From: Akkermansia sp.
GTDB lineage: Bacteria > Verrucomicrobiota > Verrucomicrobiia > Verrucomicrobiales > Akkermansiaceae
Assembly: GCA_020047775.1 (NCBI GenBank)
Contig: JAIFNK010000121.1
Span: forward strand, 1-10,387
DNA: 10,387 nt
Reading direction: 5' to 3'
Numbering within the stretch: the stretch's first letter is position 1; each line of letters starts with the position of its first letter. Under the pieces are notes generated by a model. That model searched no databases. It had not been told where the DNA came from and worked only from the letters and a program-made list of their open reading frames with translations. Shown in pieces: positions 1-7,900 of the stretch. Position numbers and translations under genes: made by a program.

Positions 1-542
1 TCGCCGAAGACACCGTCATCGTTTACTCCAGCGACAACGGCTATTTCCTCGGCGAACGCGGACTCGGCGACAAACGCGCACTCTACGAAGAAGGCCTGCG
101 CATCCCCTACATCGTCCGCTACCCGCGCCTGTTCCCGAAAGGCAAACTCATCGATGACATGGTTCTCAACATCGACCTCGCGCCGACTTTGCTCGATCTC
201 GCCGGGCTTCCCGCCCACCCCGGCATGCACGGCACCAGCTTCAAGGAACTCGCCCTCGGCAACAAACCCGCCGGTTGGCGGACCTCCTTCCTTTCTTATT
301 ATCGCAAGGAACTCGGCGAGACCCCGACCTGCGCCGGTGTCCGCACCGCGAACGCCAAGCTCATCTATTACAAAGGCAGGCCGGAGTTCACCGAAGCCTA
401 CGATCTCACCAAGGACCCCTACGAACTCCAGAACCTTGCCAAAGACAGCGCTTTCACCACGCCGCTTCACGCGGAACTCGTCCGCCTCGCCGCAAAAGTC
501 AACTACCCTCTATCCGCCGACCTGGTGCCCGCAAAGCCGTAA
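1..542 (+). CDS. Type I (S1 family) sulfatase, C-terminal part; 5' end outside the window
   Basis: This is the last 179 residues of a formylglycine-dependent sulfatase that hydrolyses sulfate esters, probably on a sulfated glycan. The first complete codon is at base 3. The fragment opens with the family's late active-site block: SSDNG, whose Asp and Asn (about bases 33-38) are metal-ligand positions in the family, then GDKR, whose Lys (bases 72-74) matches the conserved catalytic Lys. Next come YEEGLRIPYIVRYP, NIDLAPTLLDLAG, an MHGTSF stretch, GVRT and a final YDLTKDPYELQNLA, all typical of the C-terminal subdomain of S1 sulfatases. The modified Cys (CxPSR) must lie upstream and cannot be checked. 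S1 subfamily and substrate cannot be assigned; a GlcNAc-6-sulfatase-like or other polysaccharide sulfatase is possible. The next gene begins 143 bases later, so a shared operon is uncertain. The family call is secure. Confidence 0.93.
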   Translation, partial: AEDTVIVYSSDNGYFLGERGLGDKRALYEEGLRIPYIVRYPRLFPKGKLIDDMVLNIDLAPTLLDLAGLPAHPGMHGTSFKELALGNKPAGWRTSFLSYYRKELGETPTCAGVRTANAKLIYYKGRPEFTEAYDLTKDPYELQNLAKDSAFTTPLHAELVRLAAKVNYPLSADLVPAKP

Positions 543-615
543 AACCGCTTCATTCCGTAATCCACCGGCCTCACGGATTTCAATCCCGCGACCCGGACAC
601 CCGCCGCGTTGCGCG

Positions 616-644
616 ATGACCTGGAGAGCGGCACCTTTGATACT
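616..644 (+). promoter_or_regulatory. Weak candidate sigma70-type promoter for the TPR gene cluster
   Basis: In the 143-base gap after the sulfatase, ATGACC (616-621) and GATACT (639-644) sit 17 bases apart, each matching four of six positions of the -35 and -10 consensus. They end about 41 bases before the ATG at 686. Upstream in the same gap, AATCC and GGATT (around 558-578) could pair as a 5-bp stem, but no U-rich tail follows, so a terminator for the sulfatase is not supported. Two half-matches of this quality are common by chance. The site is listed because this gap is the most likely place for a cluster promoter. Confidence 0.2.
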
Positions 645-685
645 TATCCCTGACCACGCCTTGAACCGCAGATCGATCCATTGAA

Positions 686-2479
686 ATGAGAAGCATGACA
701 GAACCCGATGAAACCAAACCGCCAGGACTCGCCGCCGTCCGCCATTTGAAGCCCGTCCTCGCAGGATTGCTGGTGGCGTTGTTCATCCAGTCCGGCACCG
801 GCGGACTGGCCGCAGCGGAGAAGGCCGGGCAGGAGATTCTCTACCCCGGCGACGCGTTTGCGAAACTCGACACCTTCGAGGGGGTGAATCTGGAGGACGC
901 CGACAAACAATACACGGCAGGCGACATCAAGGGCGCCTATGCCGCCTACAAGGCGTATTCGTCCGAGTTTCCGAAGAGCAAGGCGATGCCGTACGTCCTG
1001 TTGCGCCTCGGCCGCTGCCTGCACAAACTCGACAAGCGCAATGCCGCCATCACGGCCTATCAAGAGGTGGTGGACTATTTCCCCGATGACGTCCGCTACG
1101 CCGGAGCCGCCCTGTATTATATCGGCGAATGCCACGGCCAGAACGGCGACGACGCGAAGAAAACCGCAGTCTGGGCGCGAATGGTCAAGGATGACGGGTA
1201 TGTGAGCCAGCCGAACTCCGGCACGGCGCTGACATATTTGGGTGAGGCGATGGAGAAACTCGGGAAATTCAATGAAGCCGCCGGATACCAGTGGCGCACG
1301 GCGGTTGCCTTCCTCAAGACCAATCCGGACGCCGCCGCCGCCGCGCGCAAGGCGGTGGTCGCGCACTACGTCGGACACATTCCCGATCATGAAAAGCTCA
1401 AGGAATTCTATGTGGCGGCCAGCGGTTTCGACGGCAGGGGCCGTGACACCGGCAAGCCGGAGGAGGATGTGAACTACTGGACGACGGTTCTGGACACCGC
1501 CCTCGAGATGAAAGGGGATCCGAAAGCCCGCGAACAGGCTTGTGCCTACTGGACCGCGAAGATGGGAGACCGTTTCACCGAACATGACGAACTGCGCCGC
1601 AGCTGGAGCGACGCGCAAATGGTGCACGAAAAGGACTCCAAGGCGTGGCTGGCACGGATGGAAAAACAATACACCGCGAAACCGGCCTCCCTCGACCGCG
1701 TCTTGCAGTGGTGCAAATACTACAAGGCGGACCCGAAGCTGCGCTCGGAGTTTTTCGCCAAGCACACCAAGGACCTGCTGGCCGGCATGAAGGCGGGCGA
1801 ACTGATGGATCTGATGGGCAAACTGCGCAGGCCGCTGGAAATGCACGATGAGGCCCAAGCGGTCATGCGTGCGGTGAAGATCGCGGATCTGAACGATGAG
1901 GAAATCATCCGCTTCGCCAGTCTGGCTGCGGACTATCAGCCGGAGGAGCAGATCCTGCGCTACTTCGCGCGGATGAAGGACTCGTTGTTCGCGAACAAGG
2001 CCCGCTTCGACTACTACAACGGGCGCAGCTACCGCAATCCGCCGTTCATGGAAAAGGCCTTGGCGGAGATCCCCGAGTTGATGAAATCGCCGAAATACGC
2101 GGAAGGCCTCATCTGGACCAAGGCGGTGCTTCTGCAAGGTCTGGGCCGCCACGAAGAAGCCATCCTCGCGTTCCGCGCGGCTAACAGACAACCGGATTCG
2201 ACTTGGGAGATCACCAACAGCCTGGCCGCCCTCAAACAATACGACCAGGCGGTCAAGACCGTCAGCGAGCTGGAGTCGGTGGGTGGCGCCACCGCCGCGA
2301 AGGCGGGCTTCAAGGTGGCGGATATTTACCGGATGTCCGGCGACAAGGGCCGCGAGGTGACCCAGCTCCGCGCCGTGCTGCGACGCTATCCGAAAAGCCC
2401 GGAATCCAGCGAGGCGCACAACCGCCTGGAGAACTACGGCCTGGCCCTCACCGGCGGCGAGGCCGAGGCGGAGAAATAA
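686..2479 (+). CDS. Exported TPR-repeat protein (597 aa), first of three clustered TPR proteins
   Basis: The product is a helical-repeat protein probably acting in the periplasm or at the cell envelope; its partner is unknown. Residues 1-20 are a polar N-tail, about 21-37 a hydrophobic segment (VLAGLLVALF core), and GLAAAEK at 40-46 gives an A-x-A type cleavage site. About 64-215 hold TPR-like helix pairs, including paired Ala/Tyr/Leu helices with YFPDD and ALYYIGE turns. About 216-460 are helical but diverged. About 468-590 return to clear TPR units, with GRHEEAILAFRAAN and LRAVLRRYPKSPESSEA. The end is acidic (GEAEAEK). No catalytic motif is visible. There is no strong Shine-Dalgarno before 686, and a second in-frame ATG at 695 is an alternative start. 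A short GCC tract near 1330-1344 encodes five alanines. The next gene follows after 97 bases. Sure as an exported TPR-like protein; function not recognised. Confidence 0.87.
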   Translation: MRSMTEPDETKPPGLAAVRHLKPVLAGLLVALFIQSGTGGLAAAEKAGQEILYPGDAFAKLDTFEGVNLEDADKQYTAGDIKGAYAAYKAYSSEFPKSKAMPYVLLRLGRCLHKLDKRNAAITAYQEVVDYFPDDVRYAGAALYYIGECHGQNGDDAKKTAVWARMVKDDGYVSQPNSGTALTYLGEAMEKLGKFNEAAGYQWRTAVAFLKTNPDAAAAARKAVVAHYVGHIPDHEKLKEFYVAASGFDGRGRDTGKPEEDVNYWTTVLDTALEMKGDPKAREQACAYWTAKMGDRFTEHDELRRSWSDAQMVHEKDSKAWLARMEKQYTAKPASLDRVLQWCKYYKADPKLRSEFFAKHTKDLLAGMKAGELMDLMGKLRRPLEMHDEAQAVMRAVKIADLNDEEIIRFASLAADYQPEEQILRYFARMKDSLFANKARFDYYNGRSYRNPPFMEKALAEIPELMKSPKYAEGLIWTKAVLLQGLGRHEEAILAFRAANRQPDSTWEITNSLAALKQYDQAVKTVSELESVGGATAAKAGFKVADIYRMSGDKGREVTQLRAVLRRYPKSPESSEAHNRLENYGLALTGGEAEAEK

Positions 2480-2576
2480 CTTTGAAATTGAAGAAAGAAC
2501 GCCCGGCAACAACGGGTAACGAGGATTCTTTACTGGACTATCCGCACTCCGCCACGCACACCGACCCACAGCAAAC
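2480..2576. other. Short intergenic gap between the first and second TPR genes
   Basis: These 97 bases hold no credible gene. CCCG and CGGG near 2500-2514 could form a 4-bp stem with a 7-base loop, but no T-tract follows, so this is not a convincing terminator. No good -35/-10 pair and no strong Shine-Dalgarno were seen. The most economical reading is an untranslated spacer inside one transcript; an internal promoter cannot be excluded. Confidence 0.4.
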
Positions 2577-4904
2577 ATGAGCATGAGTATGAAGCATTTC
2601 ACCGGTGCGGCGGGGCGACTCGCGATGGCCTCGATCCTCCTTCCCGCGCTTTCCGGAAGCGGAATGGCCCAGGAAGAAGCACCCGGGGCCGCCCCACGAC
2701 CGCGCGTTTCATCCGGCAGCGACCCACAGGCCAGGCTCTTGTTCGACAAGGCGATGGAGCTGATGGATTACAAACAACACGACCGCGGGCTCGCGATGCT
2801 CAACACCGTGGTGCGCGACAACCAGGGCTCGATCCTCTCCCACCAGGCCCACATGGCGATGGGCAAACATTTCCTCGATCAGCGCGCCACCGGGGAAGCG
2901 CTCAGTCATTTCATGCTGCTCACCCGCGTGCTCGCGCCGGTGCCCGGTGAGAAGCAGCCGGAGGATCTGGAAAACCTCTATCACGAAGCGCTCTTCCAAG
3001 CCGGATTCGCCCAATACCAGGCGGGCCAGTATGCCGCCGGGTTCCCGCTGTTCCGCCGCCTCACCGAAGTGGCCGGCAAGACCAAATGGGCGAACCAGGC
3101 CTACTTCCACATCGGCATGAGCCACTATCAGATGGGCAACTGGAACAAGGCGATCGACTCGCTTTCCCTCGTCGGCACCGAGGTCGAGGATGCCGCAGGC
3201 GAGGAACTCGGGCGCATCGAAATCGGCCAGCGGTTCTACGCCAAGATCGCCGATGCCGACGTGCCCGTCATGCGCAAGCTCGGCCAGGAGGTGCAGGCGC
3301 AGGTGAAGGTCAGCAGCGGCGACACCGAAACGATCACCGGCGCGCCAGTCCCCGGCAAACCGGACGAAATGCTCGCTTCCGCACCCACCGCGCTCGGCAC
3401 GGCGAAGCCTAACGACGGCATCCTGCAAATGGTCGGCGGCGACACGCTCGAAGTCACTTATCTCGACGACAGCACGCTCGACGGCAAAAAAGGCGTGCCG
3501 CGCACCGGTAAAGTCCGCGCGGTCAGCACCGGCACCGTCGGTTTCTATCTGGGCGACAATTCGACCCCGGCCTACATCGCCTATCCCGGCCAGCCGCAGG
3601 TGCTCGTCCTGCGCGATGCCGACCTCGACACCTCGCCTGCGGCGGAAACCCTCACGCTCACCGTGAAGTCGCTCTACAAGGAGGAAGCCTCGAAGGCGGC
3701 GGAAGGCGAGGAAATCCTCGATATCTTCGCGCTCAAAGACGATAAGAAGGATGCGTGGGCCGAACGCGACAGCGTGACCATCACTCTCACGGAAACCGGC
3801 GAGGGCACGGCCATCCGCAGCGGGCTGTTTCTCGGCAAGATCCAGTTGACGCCCTTCAGCGAGGGCGCTGCCATCGACAACACCGACCAGATTCTCCACA
3901 CGGCGGAGCTCGACGAGCTGTCGGTTTCCTACGTGGACAAGGTGCATTTGTATGGCGACGAGCCACGCGAGACCGAGACGCGGATCAAGGTTTCCGGTTC
4001 GGTCAATTCCGGGGTCACGGCGGATCAATACGTGGTGTTTGAAGAACTGCTCAAAGCGCGCAAGGGATCGGTCGAGGCCGAGGCCCTGGTAGGCCTGGGC
4101 GCGATTTACAAGGACATGGGACTGGACCAGCGCGCCGGACAGCGCGCGGGCGAGGCGCTGGACAAGGTGGATCCGATCATCATGAACCGCGCGAAACTGC
4201 CCGGCGACCTCGTCGAGCAGGCGTTCAAACTCAAGTGGGAGAGCGAGTTGCTGAAAAACGACTTCGTCGCCGCCACCGCCACCTGTCTGGCGTTCAACCG
4301 GCTCTATCCGGAATCCGTGCTCGCCGACCAGGCGCTGATGACGCTGGGCCGCAGCCTCGCCGACCGTGGCGAATACAAGCAGGCGGTCGAGGTTTATAGC
4401 CGCGTTTTGCAGTTGGAAAACCCGATCTCCGCCGCCGAGGCGCAGTTCCGCATCGGCGAGGTCTTGCAACGCGAAGCCGAAGCGCTCGCGACCGCCGCCG
4501 ACGAGCACAACAGCAAGTGGGGCAAGGCCGGCTTGAACAAGGCCACCGCGCTGCAGAACCGGATGAGCCCGGCCATCATCGCCTATCAGAAAACCTACCA
4601 GAAGTATCCCGAGAGTTCCTTCGCCGCCGAGGCGCTGGGACGCGTGGTTCGTCACTACGTGGATACCGAGAGTTTCGCGCAAGCGGCGGATTTGTTGGAA
4701 AGCGTGTTTGCGGATTATCCGGACGCGGCGTTTCTCGATGAAATGCTGCTGATGTGGGCCAACGTCGGATTCCGCATGGGCGACAACGTGACGGCCAAGG
4801 CCAAGCTGCAGCAGTTGATCTTTGATTATCCTTCCAGCCAATACGTCGCCGAGGCGCGCAAGAAGCTGGCCGGTCTTGAAGGGGAGAAGGAGTCCAAGGA
4901 ATGA
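2577..4904 (+). CDS. Exported TPR protein with a central beta-module (775 aa)
   Basis: This is probably a periplasmic or surface scaffold. A signal peptide spans about residues 1-31 (SILLPALSGSGMAQ, likely cut after GMA). The first TPR block is about 50-200, with units such as LFQAGFAQYQAGQYAAGFPLF and YFHIGMSHYQMGNWNKAI. About 215-480 are beta-rich. This region has SGDTET (247-252), P-T-x-L-G plus D-G-x-L-Q (270-284), GDTLEVTYLDD (288-298), LRDADLD (345-351) and a TETG...GLFLG element (405-420), then a partial second unit at 431-478. The second TPR block is about 486-775. It ends in LIFDYPSSQYVAEARKKLAGL, which resembles the last repeat of CpoB/YbgF-type proteins. In-frame ATGs at 2577, 2583 and 2589 are all possible starts; the signal peptide works with each, and no strong Shine-Dalgarno decides. 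The stop overlaps the next start. No enzyme motif was seen. Domain reading is secure; role is inferred. Confidence 0.9.
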   Translation: MSMSMKHFTGAAGRLAMASILLPALSGSGMAQEEAPGAAPRPRVSSGSDPQARLLFDKAMELMDYKQHDRGLAMLNTVVRDNQGSILSHQAHMAMGKHFLDQRATGEALSHFMLLTRVLAPVPGEKQPEDLENLYHEALFQAGFAQYQAGQYAAGFPLFRRLTEVAGKTKWANQAYFHIGMSHYQMGNWNKAIDSLSLVGTEVEDAAGEELGRIEIGQRFYAKIADADVPVMRKLGQEVQAQVKVSSGDTETITGAPVPGKPDEMLASAPTALGTAKPNDGILQMVGGDTLEVTYLDDSTLDGKKGVPRTGKVRAVSTGTVGFYLGDNSTPAYIAYPGQPQVLVLRDADLDTSPAAETLTLTVKSLYKEEASKAAEGEEILDIFALKDDKKDAWAERDSVTITLTETGEGTAIRSGLFLGKIQLTPFSEGAAIDNTDQILHTAELDELSVSYVDKVHLYGDEPRETETRIKVSGSVNSGVTADQYVVFEELLKARKGSVEAEALVGLGAIYKDMGLDQRAGQRAGEALDKVDPIIMNRAKLPGDLVEQAFKLKWESELLKNDFVAATATCLAFNRLYPESVLADQALMTLGRSLADRGEYKQAVEVYSRVLQLENPISAAEAQFRIGEVLQREAEALATAADEHNSKWGKAGLNKATALQNRMSPAIIAYQKTYQKYPESSFAAEALGRVVRHYVDTESFAQAADLLESVFADYPDAAFLDEMLLMWANVGFRMGDNVTAKAKLQQLIFDYPSSQYVAEARKKLAGLEGEKESKE
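3282..3839 (+). repeat. Beta-module copy 1, encoded inside the 775-aa TPR protein
   Basis: Residues about 236-421 of the 775-aa protein form one copy of a module also found in the giant protein. Landmarks in order are S-G-D-x-E-T, then 23 residues from that Ser to P-T-x-L-G-x(3)-P-x-D-G-x-L-Q, then G-x-D and a Tyr-ending strand, then a D-x-D strand (DADLD), then T-E-T-G...G-x-F-x-G. It is a protein-level repeat with no obvious DNA identity. The boundaries are approximate. Confidence 0.6.
4887..4892 (+). promoter_or_regulatory. Shine-Dalgarno site for the giant protein gene
   Basis: AAGGAG lies inside the last codons of the preceding gene, 8 bases before the ATG at 4901. It is the strongest ribosome-binding site among the genes here. 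It favours 4901 over the downstream in-frame ATG at 4943, and together with the ATGA overlap points to translational coupling. Confidence 0.7.
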
Positions 4905-7900
4905 GAACACGGCACCTGCATACAAACCGGGATTTCCGGGGAATGGGCATCCGCGCGGGATCGCTTTCACTGGCGGGATTGATTTTGTTAGGAGTCGCCA
5001 CGGTTTCCGCCGCCAGCTTTGACGAACAACGCGCCGCGATTGCCGCCTCGGTGGAATCACAATCCGAACAAGCCATCACCGATCTCCTGAAAGCCGGCAT
5101 CGCCGGGAACCAGCCGGCTCCGGCACTGGCTCTCGCCAAAGAGTGGCTGCGCCGGAATCTACCGAAAACCCCGGCGTTGCTCTTCCAGGCCGGACGCGCC
5201 GCCGAGTTGAGCGGCGAGCTCAAGGACGCCGTGGCGCTCTATCAACAAGCTCTCAAAATCGCCGATCCGAAATCCGATGAGGCCGGCGCGGCGATCACCG
5301 CGGTGTATGCCCTGCTGATCCATCCGCTGGATAATCCGGGCGGCGCGTATTCCTTTGGCCTCAATGAAGCGAAGTCACTCGCCGTGAACCCACGCTTCCG
5401 CCAGTTTGACCGCTGGTTCCTTGACACGGCGATTGCGAACAAGGACGGGGAGGCAGTTGCCAACCGGTTGTTAGCGACGATGAAGGCGGGCGTGACCGGC
5501 GACCAACTCGTTACGCTCTATGCCGGGGATTTCCGCTGGCTGCTGAACGCGGTGGACGGATATGTCGAACAGCCGCAGACCGTGCCGTTCACGCAGGAAC
5601 TTTATGAAGCGGTCAAGGAGTTGAGTGAGGCGATCAACTTTGACGAGGAACTCAAGTTGCGGCTGGACTGGGCGGTTTCAGTCAAGGCCTACAATCTGGC
5701 GCAGATCGGTGGGGGAGGAGCGCCGAAGGCGAGCCGTCGTGGCAACGCGGGCAAAAAGAACGGGCCGCAGGTGGAAGTGGATGCCGGATCACCGGTCGAG
5801 AAGCTCGCTCCGCCGATCGCCGAGGCCACGGCCCTGCTGACCAAGTATCCGCATCATGCCAGATGGGTGCAGGACGGCTGGGCCGGTGGTGGCAATGGCC
5901 AGCATTATCGCAACGACCACAAGAAATACTGGCCGCAGGATGTGGATGCCAAGATGGAGCCGATCGTGGCTGCACTTCCCAAACTGACGCCGCTTCAGCG
6001 CGATGAATTCCTCCAATCCTGGCGCAAGGGATTTTTCAGCTCCGGGCCGGCGGTGATCGAGGTCAAGACGGCGCGCGACTATCTGTTAGCCAGCCCGGAA
6101 TTGATGAACAGCAGGACGGGCCCGTTCACCATCGACAAGGCGTGGAACCAATTGACCGTGGAGGAGGCCGTGAAACTCGCGCCTCAATTGGCGAAGAATT
6201 CCGATCCTCAGGTATCGCTGGTTTGCGCCATTGCGGCAGGTGGCAAGGATCTGGACAAGGTGATGGCCGCCCTGCTCGGCCCTGAAGTATGGCGTCTGAG
6301 CGCGGTCGAACTGGGCGGTGCCTATGCCGACCAGCTTTGGCATTACTGCGGTCGTCCGGGTGATGTGGCGAAACGTGAGGCCGAGATCGCGAAGTCCAAG
6401 ACCTTGGCGGCAACCTTCGCCGCAGCCGATGCCAAGAAAGAGGACCCTGCCGCACAACGCCTCGCGGCATTCCAAAAACTGTGGGATGACTACCGCTCTC
6501 CGCAGCCGAGGATTCCCGCCGTGCGATCACGCTTGCTCAGCGTGCTGATGTTCACTTCCGAGGCGCTGCCAAAACTTCTCAGTGATCCGTCTTCGGAAGC
6601 GCGGCTATTGGCGCGCGACGCGATCGCCAAAGGCATGGAAGGCCCCACTGGTCCGCTGAGCCGCGACGAAAGGGCGCGTGAACTGGCTTGTGATCGTTAT
6701 GATCCCTGGATCCTGCGTCTGGCGAGCGCTAACCGTGGGATGGACTGGTTGAAACAATACGGCAAAGAACTCTATACGCCGCACCCGCTTGAGGTGACGT
6801 TGCGCAACGGCGTGGCCGACCTGCTCAAGCAGAACAAAGCCGAAAGCTGGCTCACGCTCGCATGGGTCAACGCCCAGTTTCCGGAAAACAATGCCGAGTC
6901 CGTGAAACTCATGGAGGCCTTGTTCGCATCGCCCGCCTTCGCCACACTCTCATCAGAAGCCCGCTTCGGTGCGCGCTCGTGGTTCCGCGAGAAAGCGATG
7001 ACGCCCGCGCAGTTTGCCCAGCTTCAAGCGGCTGATCCTAAGGTGGTGTGCAAGGATCTGCTCGCGCTGCCGAAAGAAGCCGATGCCGCCACGACCGCGG
7101 CCGCACTCAGCAAAGCCATCGATGGAAATCGCAAATCGCCGGTTTGGTTCGAAATCGAAGGCATGGAAAAACTCGCGGCTTTGAGCGACGAGGTGTTCGC
7201 CGATGCAAAGGTGCAATCGCTCTGCGTCGAGGTTGCCGATTCCCTCCGCTCGTTTTCGCCGACTCAGGAGTTTGGCGGCAAGTTTTTCGCCGAGGTTTCC
7301 AAACGGAAGGATCCCGCCACCCTGCTGCGCACGGCTTCCTATCTTTGGCGCAACGTCGCGCTCTATCACCGCACGTATCCGGCGATGCTTACACTCGCTG
7401 AATCATTGGTCGATACACAAGCCTCCGCCGCCAGCACCCTGGCGCTTGGCGGGCTTGCGAGTATCGAGAGCCACAAACAAGGCCATACATGGTTCAAACG
7501 TGAAACCGATGTGCCATTGCTGAAATCCATCCGGGGCAAAGCCGCGATGAAGCTGGGGCTCATCGTCATTCCGGTCGCCGCCACGCACCCCTCATACCCG
7601 GTCTATCAGTCGCAAGCCGGGTGGATGGCGGGCAACGAGGACAGCGCGTGGAACCAGCTCGACGCGAATTGGGAAGCCTTCATGCAAACTCACCGGGAGC
7701 TTTCCGTTCCCTACCTGATGTGGGTCCTTCAACGCACGGTCTTCGGACGCGACGAGACCCGCCAGGAATTGCTCGTCAAGTCGCTCATGGGCTGGGCGGG
7801 CGAAGCAGGGTCTCCACTCACCCTCATCGAAAAGGCCAAGATCGAAATCGCCTACGGCGACATCGCCCTGCAGCGCGGCCAACTGCGCGAGGCCCATGAA

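Noticed and set aside
1330..1344. GCC trinucleotide tract as a repeat element
   Set aside because: Four to five GCC units encode a short alanine run in a helical protein and are too few to be a meaningful tandem repeat.
2498..2516. CCCG-loop-CGGG stem between the first two TPR genes as a terminator
   Set aside because: Only four base pairs and no T-tract; in a GC-rich sequence such stems are expected by chance.
644..2749. A 701-codon open frame on the minus strand, covering the whole 597-aa TPR gene
   Set aside because: It is the antisense image of a GC-rich gene. The translation is rich in Arg/His/Val/Leu with no signal peptide or domain pattern, while the plus strand gives a signal peptide and TPR repeats.
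4943..4945. Alternative start of the giant protein at the in-frame ATG at 4943
   Set aside because: It would give a tidy signal peptide, but AAGGAG at the right distance and the ATGA overlap both favour 4901.
2709..5060. A 783-codon open frame on the minus strand, overlapping the 775-aa TPR gene
   Set aside because: Same antisense effect. It crosses the well-supported 2577-4904 gene and the start of the giant gene, and its product has the low-complexity Arg/Leu/Gly/Val composition of a shadow frame.
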